From positions 1 to 5,321 of the forward strand of contig CALNBW010000290.1 in the NCBI GenBank assembly GCA_937874815.1: 5,321 nt of DNA, read 5' to 3'. A program made the translations under genes and the position numbers. This stretch comes from an uncultured Bacillota bacterium. GTDB lineage: Bacteria; Bacillota; UBA994; UBA5500. This document shows, piece after piece, positions 1 through 5,036 of the stretch. How positions within the stretch are numbered: the stretch's first letter is position 1; each line of letters opens with the position of its first letter. Below the pieces are notes generated by a model. That model worked only from the letters and a program-made list of their open reading frames with translations. It did no database searches and had not been told where the DNA came from.

Positions 1-603
1 CAAGTTGGTAAAAACGGCAATATCAAACTCGCAGCCACCTAATCGGTTTAAAGCCAAAGCATGAGAGGATACTTCCAGAACGGCATGTGAAACTTGTGCC
101 TCCACCATCTTGGCCAGTAACTGCTGTAAATCAAGAGACTCCGGCGTAGTACGGATAGATTCCAGTTTAGCATCTCCTATTTGGATATGCACCGTGCCTA
201 CAATACCGGTTCTGTACCCTGCTTGCCTTAGTAGACTGTCAATGAGAAAAGTTGTTGTCGTCTTACCATTAGTACCAGTTACACCAATAACACGCAACTG
301 ACGTGATGGATAGCTGAAAAACTTGGTAGCTACCACACCCAAGGCCCTACGCGAATCCGTTACTCGGATGCTTGTTAATTGCTCTGGTATAGGTGCTGCG
401 CGTGAAGTGATGGCGGCTACTGCTCCTCGAGTAGCAGCCTCAGCTAAGTAGTTATGGCCGTCATCAACAAAACCAGGTATAGCGACAAATAGATCGCCCG
501 GCTTGACGAGACGAGAGTCGTAAGCAATACCCGTGATCTCTCGTTCCAACGAGCCTGACGTTTGTAACGGCGCTAGGGCAATAACCAAATCTGCTAAGAG
601 CAT
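1..603 (-). CDS. murE: UDP-N-acetylmuramoyl-tripeptide synthetase MurE, N-terminal part (cut by window edge)
   Basis: MurE is the cytoplasmic ATP-dependent ligase that adds the third residue (meso-diaminopimelate or lysine) to UDP-MurNAc-L-Ala-D-Glu. The 201 codons present read without interruption to the left edge. Visible are the N-terminal Mur domain with the YDSR..KPGDLFVA stretch (residues 28-41), the ATP-binding P-loop GVTGTNGKTTTT (107-118), the substrate-loop TTPES (152-156), the EVSSHAL motif (177-183) and the start of the FTNL motif (198-201). TTPES and EVSSHAL separate MurE from MurC, MurD and MurF. The region that would decide between diaminopimelate and lysine (DNPR-type motif) lies outside the window. 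The ATG start is supported by AAGGGGG at 613-619, nine bases upstream. The gene follows the PBP gene by 44 bases and is the usual next gene of the dcw cluster. About 60% of a normal MurE (roughly 490 residues) is missing. Confidence 0.96.
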   Translation of the reverse strand, partial: MLLADLVIALAPLQTSGSLEREITGIAYDSRLVKPGDLFVAIPGFVDDGHNYLAEAATRGAVAAITSRAAPIPEQLTSIRVTDSRRALGVVATKFFSYPSRQLRVIGVTGTNGKTTTTFLIDSLLRQAGYRTGIVGTVHIQIGDAKLESIRTTPESLDLQQLLAKMVEAQVSHAVLEVSSHALALNRLGGCEFDIAVFTNL

Positions 604-612
604 TTTCGGTCG

Positions 613-619
613 CCCCCTT
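613..619 (-). promoter_or_regulatory. Ribosome binding site of murE
   Basis: AAGGGGG on the minus strand lies 9 bases before the ATG at 603. It fixes the murE start, since no other start codon is as well placed. There is no hairpin in the 44-base gap from the PBP stop codon, which suggests simple read-through from the upstream gene. Confidence 0.7.
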
Positions 620-647
620 ATTCACATTTTCGCGCCTGTTGATTCCC

Positions 648-2735
648 TTACGGCCTAAACTCTACGGTTACAATACTGCCAGCAGGGATTACCGTACCTG
701 AGGCCGGCGACTGGGAGATTGCTATGCCTGAACCCACCGCTTGCACCTGCAAGCCGGCAGCCGATAGTTTGACGCTGGCATCACGCAAGGACAGCCCCTT
801 GACATCGGGCACGTGCACCAGCTCTCCCACACTGGGGGGTTTCTCACCCATGAACACGATTACTGTCGACCCAGGGGGCACCTTCACCCCGGCTTTCGGT
901 GTTTGGTCCAGAATTTTAGCACCTTGGCCATCAAGCCTGATATTGAGCCCCGTTTCGCGGAGCTTCTCTATGGCATCAGAGGACGAATCGCCCACCAAAT
1001 TTGGCACCGTAATTGCTTGCGCCTGCACACTGGTGGCTTCGGCCTGGGGTCGCACATCAAGATAGTAAAGGATGTCTTCCGCCATATTGCGAAAAGCTGG
1101 TCCGGCTACCTGTGAACCATAATGGCCATACTTTCCTCTCGGGTTATGCACTGAAATAAAAACCACGATCTTAGGATCGTCAGCTGGGGCAAAACCACTG
1201 AAAGAGGCAATATATTTATCTGAATAGTAGCCGCCACCGGGCTTAGGAACTTGCGCCGTGCCGGTCTTGCCAGCGACGCGAAAACCAGGAATATAGGCAT
1301 TACGGCCACCACCATCGGCTACCACACTCTCTAACATAACAGCTACCCGTTGAGCTATGTCGGGGGCAGTAACCTGCTGCACCACCTTGAGCTCGCGCCG
1401 CTCGATCACATTACCCTTTTGATCAGTAATACTTTCTACCACGTACGGTTGCATGAGTTTGCCACCATTAGCAATGGCCGCCATCGCGGCCGCCTGCTGA
1501 ATGGGCGTCACCGATGGCCCTTGCCCAAAAGATAAAGTGGCCAATTCTACTGGCCCCACTTTATTAAACATAACGCCTAAAGCCTCACCGGGCAAGTCTA
1601 TGCCGGTTTTCTGGCCAAAACCAAATTTCTTCAGGTATTCGAGCATGGTTTCCGCACCCAGTTTTTGTCCCACATCAATAAAACCAGGGTTACAGGAATT
1701 CTGCATCACTTCTAGAAAAGTCTCCTGCCCGTGGCCAGTTCTTTTCCAGCAATGCAAACGTTGCCCAGCCACAACTTCATAGCCCTTATCATAGTAAGGC
1801 GACGATTCGTTAACAACCCCTTTTTCTAGCCCAGCGGTAGCAGTAACAACCTTAAAGGTACTGCCGGGTTCGAAGCCACCGGAGATACACGGATTTAGCC
1901 ACACTGATTGGCTGCCAACTTCTTCTACCGCGGTCATGAAATCATTGGGGTCGAAATCCGGGCGGTTGGCCATTGCCAGGATAGCACCAGTCTTGGGATC
2001 CATAGCAATTGCCGACACGCTTTCCGCATTATGCATCACCATTAAGTTATCCAGTTCCCGTTCTACTATATGTTGTATCACCTGATCTATAGTTAGATGA
2101 ACATCATAACCTGGCTCCGGAGGGATGTAGCTGGGGGTGCCGTTAGGAATCTCCTGCCCCTTATTATCCGTTGGATATTGGAGATAGCCCCGCTTGCCCC
2201 GCAACCATTCATCGTATTGCAGCTCTAACCCATAGAGCCCCTGACTATCGATCCCGGCAAACCCGATTACTTGTGATGCCAAGTTACCATAGGGGTAGTA
2301 ACGGCGGCTTTCCTCTGTAAAAGTAATCCCAGGTAAGCCTAGCTCGCGAATTTCGCGAGCAACGGCCGGGTCCACTTTACGGGCGATATAGACGGCCGCT
2401 TTTTTCTTAGTGATTAAACTCAATATTTTATCGGCATCAGTTTTTAAAACGCGTGCTAACTCAGCCGCTATCTGGGGCGCCTCTTCGGCTGGGATTTGTG
2501 CCGGTAAGGCCACCACCGTATCAGCACTAGCACTCATGGCCAGCTCGTTGCCTTTGCTATCATAGATAATGCCTCTTTTTGGCTCCACCGGAATTTCCCG
2601 CATCCATTGGGCTAAGGCTTTCTGAGTCAGTTCGGGACCTTTGACTAACTGCAACCAAGCTAGCCTACCGATGAGCACTAAAATTGTCAACATAAAGACC
2701 GCCAAAGCAAAACCTATGCGGCGCCGGATTTGCAT
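648..2735 (-). CDS. spoVD: SpoVD/FtsI-type class B penicillin-binding protein with two PASTA domains
   Basis: This is a membrane-anchored D,D-transpeptidase that cross-links peptidoglycan at the septum or in the spore cortex. The 695 residues show a short cytoplasmic tail and one membrane anchor (about 8-29), a PBP dimerisation domain (about 50-200, with RGIIYDSKGNELA at 54-66), and a transpeptidase domain with the nucleophile motif STFK (Ser292, Lys295), SCN (347-349) and KTGT (490-493). Two PASTA repeats follow (about 575-631 and 640-695). Cys329 (in LHCW) and Cys348 (the middle of SCN) are 19 residues apart, the same spacing as Cys332 and Cys351 of B. subtilis SpoVD, which form a redox-controlled disulfide. 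This favours a SpoVD assignment over PbpB. It is the only PBP gene between ftsL and murE, so it may serve division as well. The ATG follows AAGGAG (2746-2751) by 10 bases. Confidence 0.93.
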   Translation of the reverse strand: MQIRRRIGFALAVFMLTILVLIGRLAWLQLVKGPELTQKALAQWMREIPVEPKRGIIYDSKGNELAMSASADTVVALPAQIPAEEAPQIAAELARVLKTDADKILSLITKKKAAVYIARKVDPAVAREIRELGLPGITFTEESRRYYPYGNLASQVIGFAGIDSQGLYGLELQYDEWLRGKRGYLQYPTDNKGQEIPNGTPSYIPPEPGYDVHLTIDQVIQHIVERELDNLMVMHNAESVSAIAMDPKTGAILAMANRPDFDPNDFMTAVEEVGSQSVWLNPCISGGFEPGSTFKVVTATAGLEKGVVNESSPYYDKGYEVVAGQRLHCWKRTGHGQETFLEVMQNSCNPGFIDVGQKLGAETMLEYLKKFGFGQKTGIDLPGEALGVMFNKVGPVELATLSFGQGPSVTPIQQAAAMAAIANGGKLMQPYVVESITDQKGNVIERRELKVVQQVTAPDIAQRVAVMLESVVADGGGRNAYIPGFRVAGKTGTAQVPKPGGGYYSDKYIASFSGFAPADDPKIVVFISVHNPRGKYGHYGSQVAGPAFRNMAEDILYYLDVRPQAEATSVQAQAITVPNLVGDSSSDAIEKLRETGLNIRLDGQGAKILDQTPKAGVKVPPGSTVIVFMGEKPPSVGELVHVPDVKGLSLRDASVKLSAAGLQVQAVGSGIAISQSPASGTVIPAGSIVTVEFRP

Positions 2736-2745
2736 GCCACAACTG

Positions 2746-2751
2746 CTCCTT
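2746..2751 (-). promoter_or_regulatory. Ribosome binding site of the PBP gene
   Basis: AAGGAG on the minus strand lies 10 bases before the ATG at 2735. It begins only 7 bases after the base of the hairpin at 2759-2789, so folding of that hairpin could affect ribosome access or message stability. Confidence 0.7.
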
Positions 2752-2758
2752 TCTAAAC

Positions 2759-2789
2759 ACAGCCCGCCGCGAGGATTGCGACGAGCTGT
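2759..2789 (-). repeat. GC-rich RNA hairpin between ftsL and the PBP gene
   Basis: Read as minus-strand RNA, ACAGCUCGUCGC (2789-2778) can pair along all 12 positions with GCGGCGGGCUGU (2770-2759), using two U-G wobbles, around a 7-base loop AAUCCUC. It lies in the 60-base gap between the ftsL stop and the PBP start, the longest gap in this operon. The bases that follow (GUUUAGAAAGG) are not a U-run, so it is not a typical intrinsic terminator. A role as an RNA processing or stability element, or in tuning PBP translation, is inference. Confidence 0.55.
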
Positions 2790-2795
2790 AAGATG

Positions 2796-3179
2796 CTAAC
2801 GCTCTGACCCGTTTTCGAGCACGTTGATGATCTGCTTTTGCTCAGGCCAGCGCATGCCTAGTTCTGAGTTGGCCCGGCTTTCTATCTTGCGCGGCGTACT
2901 CAACTGTTTTAGCTGAATAGTATAAGCGGCTTTCTCATCCTCCAGAGCGGTAATGCTCCGCTCCAATTGGTTGACTTTTGTCTGCAGATCATTCACGGAA
3001 GCAAAACGCCAAATCATGCCGAAACTGAGAACTGCAGTTAGCAACACGGCAATAATCACCAGACGTTTGTCACCGTCTGTGATTGTGGCTTTGGCCGCCT
3101 TAACCTGCTTCTGAGGCACCCTAGCAGGTTGACGAAGTGGCGGCTGGGGTTGATATAACGGCTGTTTTGCTACTAACAA
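2796..3179 (-). CDS. ftsL: Cell division protein FtsL (TTG start)
   Basis: FtsL is a small bitopic divisome protein that pairs with DivIC/FtsB outside the membrane and helps activate the septal synthase. The 127 residues have a basic, Pro/Gln-rich cytoplasmic tail (1-38), one membrane helix (about 39-58) and a heptad-like extracytoplasmic coiled coil (about 62-94, NDLQTKVNQLERSITALEDE). A short conserved tail follows, with PRKIESRANSELGM at 96-109, as in FtsL/DivIC-like proteins. Sequence conservation in this family is low, so the call rests on topology, length and position between rsmH and the PBP gene. The start is TTG: an in-frame TGA lies three codons upstream, the next in-frame ATG is inside the membrane helix, and AGAGGTG precedes the TTG by about 7-9 bases. 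The rsmH stop is 18 bases upstream, suggesting coupled translation. Confidence 0.88.
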   Translation of the reverse strand: MLVAKQPLYQPQPPLRQPARVPQKQVKAAKATITDGDKRLVIIAVLLTAVLSFGMIWRFASVNDLQTKVNQLERSITALEDEKAAYTIQLKQLSTPRKIESRANSELGMRWPEQKQIINVLENGSER

Positions 3180-3186
3180 ACTTATT

Positions 3187-3197
3187 CACCTCTCCTC
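3187..3197 (-). promoter_or_regulatory. Ribosome binding site that decides the ftsL TTG start
   Basis: GAGGAGAGGTG begins directly after the rsmH stop codon and ends 7 bases before the TTG at 3179. Because an in-frame stop lies inside it, translation of ftsL cannot begin further upstream. Confidence 0.7.
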
Positions 3198-4139
3198 TTA
3201 GCTAGAACCCGAGCAGCGCTCGGCTACTCGCAACTTTGCACTACGGGCCCGCGGATTGCGGCCGATTTCTTCCTGCGTGGGAACGACTGGTTTCTTCGTA
3301 ATTACCTTTAGTTTCGGTTTCCGTCCACAGACACACACTGGCAACCGCGGCGGACAGATGCAGCCTTGCTCTTGCTGGCGAAAAACCTGCTTTACAATTC
3401 TGTCCTCAAGCGAGTGGAAGGTGATTACGGCCATTCGCCCCCCGGGGGCCAACACTTCCACTGCCGCTGCTAACGCTGCGCTAAGATAGTCCAGTTCATG
3501 GTTCACTGCAATACGCAAAGCCTGAAAGGTGCGTTTTGCCGGATGGGGCCCTTCTCGCCGTGCCCCTGCCGGTATTGCGCGCTTGATGATATCCACCAAC
3601 TCACCTGTTGTCGTTATCGGCCCCTGTTGGTTACGGTAGGTAACGATGAATTCCGCGATGCGCTTGGCCCACCGTTCTTCACCATAATCCCAGATGATAC
3701 GAGCCAGCTCATCCTGCGCCAGTTCGTTCACCAACTGAGCAGCGGTGGTCGCACTGTCTGCGTTCATACGCATGTCCAGTGGCGCATCCTGTTGGTAGCT
3801 AAAACCCCGCTCCGCTTCATCCAATTGCGGAGAAGATACCCCCAGATCAAAAAGAATACGATTTACTCGCTCAATATCTAGAGCTAATAAGATAGCACGG
3901 AGATTGCGAAAGTTATCATGTACGACAGTGATGTCGGAGGGTAATGTCGCCTTGGCATGGGAAATGGCCGCTAAATCTTGATCGACGGCTATTAAGCGTC
4001 CCCGACCCTGCATCGCCTGCCAAATTGCTCTAGTGTGGCCGCCCCCGCCCAGAGTACAATCCACCGCAATATCGCCGGGGCCGGGTGCTAATAGCTGTAA
4101 GGTCTCTGTTAATAACACCGGTTCATGTACAAAATCCAA
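3198..4139 (-). CDS. rsmH: 16S rRNA (cytosine-1402-N4)-methyltransferase RsmH (MraW)
   Basis: RsmH uses S-adenosylmethionine to N4-methylate C1402 of 16S rRNA in the ribosomal P site. Counting from the TTG at 4139 (313 residues, normal length), the visible family motifs are HEPVLL (5-10), the SAM-binding DCTLGGGGHT (27-36), AVDQD (51-55), LFDLGVSS (96-103), GFSYQQDAPLDMRM (112-125), KRTFQALRI (202-210) and TFHSLEDR (240-247). A CxC-x6-CxC cluster (260, 262, 269, 271) follows and resembles a metal-binding knuckle seen in many Firmicutes homologues. A GTG at 4148 is in frame, but the GAGAG before it directly abuts the codon. For the TTG at 4139, GAGAGG and AGGTGG lie 8 and 5 bases upstream, and the resulting MDFVHEPVLL is a usual N-terminus. 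The gene follows mraZ by at most 18 bases. Confidence 0.96.
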   Translation of the reverse strand: MDFVHEPVLLTETLQLLAPGPGDIAVDCTLGGGGHTRAIWQAMQGRGRLIAVDQDLAAISHAKATLPSDITVVHDNFRNLRAILLALDIERVNRILFDLGVSSPQLDEAERGFSYQQDAPLDMRMNADSATTAAQLVNELAQDELARIIWDYGEERWAKRIAEFIVTYRNQQGPITTTGELVDIIKRAIPAGARREGPHPAKRTFQALRIAVNHELDYLSAALAAAVEVLAPGGRMAVITFHSLEDRIVKQVFRQQEQGCICPPRLPVCVCGRKPKLKVITKKPVVPTQEEIGRNPRARSAKLRVAERCSGSS

Positions 4140-4157
4140 GTTGTCCACCTCTCTCGG

Positions 4158-4589
4158 TTAGATGCCTAGGCCATCTAGGTGCTCTGCAGCTTGCTCAAAA
4201 GAAGCTGTTGCCTGTTGGCTGTATTGTTCCCAGATTTCCTTGTCCCAGATCTCTACCCGATTGGAAACCCCCAGCAAGTAAACATCTTTCTCCAAACGAG
4301 CATGAGCGCGCAGGTTGGGCGGTAGCAAGATTCGCCCCTGCCGATCAAGCTCGCATTCTAGCGCTCCTGAAAAAAGCATACGCACAAAGGAACGGGCATC
4401 TGCGCGGGTAAGCGGCAAGCTTCTCAGCTTCTCTTCTAGCGCAGTCCACTCCGTTAAGGGATAGACGAAAAGACAACTGTCTAGCCCCTTAGTGACTACG
4501 AAGCGTTCGCCTAATCCATCACGCAAACGAGAGGGGATCGTTAGCCGGCCCTTGGTATCTAGACTATGTTGATACTCGCCTAGTAGCAT
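4158..4589 (-). CDS. mraZ: Transcriptional regulator MraZ
   Basis: MraZ is a ring-forming DNA-binding protein of the SpoVT/AbrB fold that binds short direct repeats before its own gene and usually represses the dcw cluster. The 143 residues match the normal length. They contain two swapped-hairpin AbrB-like domains: the first about 5-47 with DTKGRLTIPSRLR (11-23), the second about 76-119 with DRQGRILLPPNLR (82-94). These two D-x-x-GR motifs form the DNA-contacting surface in the family. The N-terminus MLLGEYQHSLD is typical. The ATG follows AGGAGG (4597-4602) by 7 bases. It is the first gene of the operon, and the repeats at 4611-4650 lie directly before it, so autoregulation is likely. The gene looks intact. 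Confidence 0.97.
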   Translation of the reverse strand: MLLGEYQHSLDTKGRLTIPSRLRDGLGERFVVTKGLDSCLFVYPLTEWTALEEKLRSLPLTRADARSFVRMLFSGALECELDRQGRILLPPNLRAHARLEKDVYLLGVSNRVEIWDKEIWEQYSQQATASFEQAAEHLDGLGI

Positions 4590-4593
4590 TTTT

Positions 4594-4603
4594 CCCCCTC
4601 CTC
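4594..4603 (-). promoter_or_regulatory. Ribosome binding site of mraZ
   Basis: GAGGAGGGGG on the minus strand contains a perfect AGGAGG core (4597-4602) 7 bases before the ATG at 4589. It is the strongest Shine-Dalgarno in the operon. Confidence 0.8.
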
Positions 4604-4610
4604 GTGATTA

Positions 4611-4650
4611 TCTCACCACTTTGGCCCACTTCGCACCACTTTTCACCACT
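4611..4650 (-). promoter_or_regulatory. MraZ operator: four direct repeats with a 10-base period
   Basis: On the minus strand AGTGGTG occurs at 4650-4644, 4640-4634 and 4620-4614, with the variant AGTGGGC at 4630-4624. Every unit starts exactly 10 bases after the previous one, so all lie on one face of the helix. The three downstream units are preceded by A, giving AAGTGG. MraZ is known to bind direct repeats of this period: TGGGN with 5-base spacers in Escherichia coli and AAAGTG(T/G) repeats in Mollicutes. Position, 21 to 61 bases before the mraZ start, and a possible -10 just upstream suggest repression by blocking transcription start. The binding itself is inference. Confidence 0.85.
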
Positions 4651-4680
4651 ATTATTCGCCTTAAGGGCAGCAACTCCTTC

Positions 4681-4712
4681 TTCCCAAACAGTTTTTCTCA
4701 AGTTTTTGGGAA
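4681..4712. repeat. 8-bp inverted repeat upstream of the mraZ operator
   Basis: TTCCCAAA at 4681-4688 is matched by TTTGGGAA at 4705-4712 with 16 bases between. The spacer region also carries AGTTTTT twice (4690-4696 and 4701-4707), 11 bases apart. On the plus strand a T-rich stretch follows (TTCTTTTG), but no gene ends here, so a terminator role is doubtful. It could be a regulator site near the mraZ promoter or chance in AT-rich DNA. Confidence 0.35.
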
Positions 4713-4827
4713 TTCTTTTGCTGATACCTCCATGATTTTTCGGCAAGCGGGGATGAAAGGAGTAAATTGCTGTCGTTTTTTGCCCAAACGGCTCGTGCCC
4801 ATTGGCCATCACCTTCCAAAAAACGGC

Positions 4828-4873
4828 TGGGCCGCGGGGACGCTGGGTCGCGGGGACGTGGGTCGCGGGGACG
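4828..4873 (+). repeat. Three 15-base GC-rich direct repeats
   Basis: TGGGYCGCGGGGACG occurs at 4828-4842, 4844-4858 and 4859-4873. The last two copies are identical and adjacent. The first differs at one base and is separated by a single C. The block is much richer in G and C than its surroundings and ends in GTACACTTGG. Nothing in the flanking genes explains it. It may be a minisatellite or one end of a degraded repeat element dispersed in the genome; I cannot tell these apart from one locus. Confidence 0.8.
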
Positions 4874-4897
4874 TACACTTGGTTCAGTTAAACTTTC

Positions 4898-4917
4898 CCA
4901 GGCGCAGGTGCGCCTGG
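4898..4917. repeat. Perfect 9-bp inverted repeat
   Basis: CCAGGCGCA (4898-4906) and TGCGCCTGG (4909-4917) are perfect inverted copies separated by GG. In RNA the stem would be GC-rich with a very tight loop. No T-run follows on either side, so it is not an intrinsic terminator. It may be an operator, or part of the same repeat element as the block 25 bases to its left. Confidence 0.6.
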
Positions 4918-4919
4918 CA

Positions 4920-4994
4920 ATGCGAGGACAGTCACTTTGGCTGGTGTTCATTCTGGTCATTCTGACAAGCATAATTCTCCGCTGTTGCCCATAG
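4920..4994 (+). CDS. Possible 24-residue single-span membrane peptide
   Basis: From the ATG at 4920 the frame encodes 24 residues: a short basic N-terminus MRGQ, a hydrophobic run SLWLVFILVILTSIIL that is long enough to span a membrane, and a tail RCCP ending at TAG. A GTG at 4908 in the same frame would add four residues (VRLA). The ribosome site is weak: AGGTG at 4906-4910 lies inside the inverted repeat. I do not recognise the family. The composition, a short hydrophobic helix with a Cys-rich end next to a possible sporulation gene, is reminiscent of small sporulation membrane peptides, but such a short frame can easily arise by chance. Confidence 0.22.
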   Translation: MRGQSLWLVFILVILTSIILRCCP

Positions 4995-4997
4995 GAA
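4969..4997 (+). promoter_or_regulatory. SigE-like (mother-cell sporulation) promoter candidate
   Basis: GCATAAT (4969-4975) fits the -35 consensus KMATAWW of B. subtilis SigE at every position. After a 14-base spacer comes CATAGGAA (4990-4997), which keeps the CATA core of the -10 but departs from the rest (CAHT). Transcription would begin near 5004, leaving a leader of about 33 bases with the ribosome site at 5023-5028. No SigA-type promoter is evident for this gene. This is a consensus match only. Confidence 0.33.
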
Positions 4998-5022
4998 TGA
5001 AACGATAGAGAGTCTTGGGCGG

Positions 5023-5028
5023 AAGGAG
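5023..5028 (+). promoter_or_regulatory. Ribosome binding site of the plus-strand gene
   Basis: AAGGAG lies 8 bases before the ATG at 5037, an ideal spacing. An in-frame TGA at 4998-5000 with no other start codon in between leaves this ATG as the only upstream start, which argues that the reading frame is a real gene. Confidence 0.75.
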
Positions 5029-5036
5029 ATATCTAC

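Larger units (their letters stand above)
4590..5036. other. Divergent intergenic region between mraZ and the plus-strand gene
   Basis: This 447-base stretch has no normal-sized gene that I can support. From left to right it holds the mraZ ribosome binding site, four MraZ-type repeats, an 8-bp inverted repeat at 4681-4712, a 9-bp inverted repeat (CGTTTTTTG at 4774-4782 with CAAAAAACG at 4817-4825), three 15-base GC-rich direct repeats, a perfect inverted repeat at 4898-4917, a possible 24-residue membrane peptide, a SigE-like promoter and the ribosome binding site of the plus-strand gene. AATAAT at 4651-4656 on the minus strand could be a -10 element for mraZ, and it directly adjoins the repeats, but I see no good -35. 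No tRNA or known riboswitch is recognisable. Confidence 0.6.

Noticed and set aside
724..1782. Several open frames of 61-113 codons on the plus strand opposite the PBP gene
   Set aside because: They lie wholly opposite a well-supported PBP gene, lack ribosome sites and show no recognisable domains.
2759..2789. Hairpin after ftsL as a transcription terminator
   Set aside because: It is followed by GUUUAGAAAGG with no U-tract, and the downstream genes belong to the same conserved cluster.
4607..4612. GATAAT on the minus strand as the mraZ -10 element
   Set aside because: Transcription would begin inside the mraZ ribosome binding site, leaving no usable leader.
4681..4720. Inverted repeat followed by TTCTTTTG as an intrinsic terminator
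   Set aside because: The 16-base loop is long, the stem is AT-rich, the T-run is broken and no plus-strand gene ends there.
4828..4873. CRISPR array
   Set aside because: The units are 15 bases, directly adjacent with no spacers, and there are only three.
4564..4972. Minus-strand frames of about 100 codons upstream of mraZ, with Arg-Pro-Asp-rich runs
   Set aside because: The Arg/Pro-rich run is only the translation of the GC-rich repeats, the frames overlap the MraZ operator or the start of mraZ, and no ribosome site supports them.
4767..4994. 75-codon plus-strand frame through the tandem repeats
   Set aside because: Its N-terminal half is repeat translation (RGRGSRGR) with no ribosome site; only the last 24 codons look possibly real and are listed separately.
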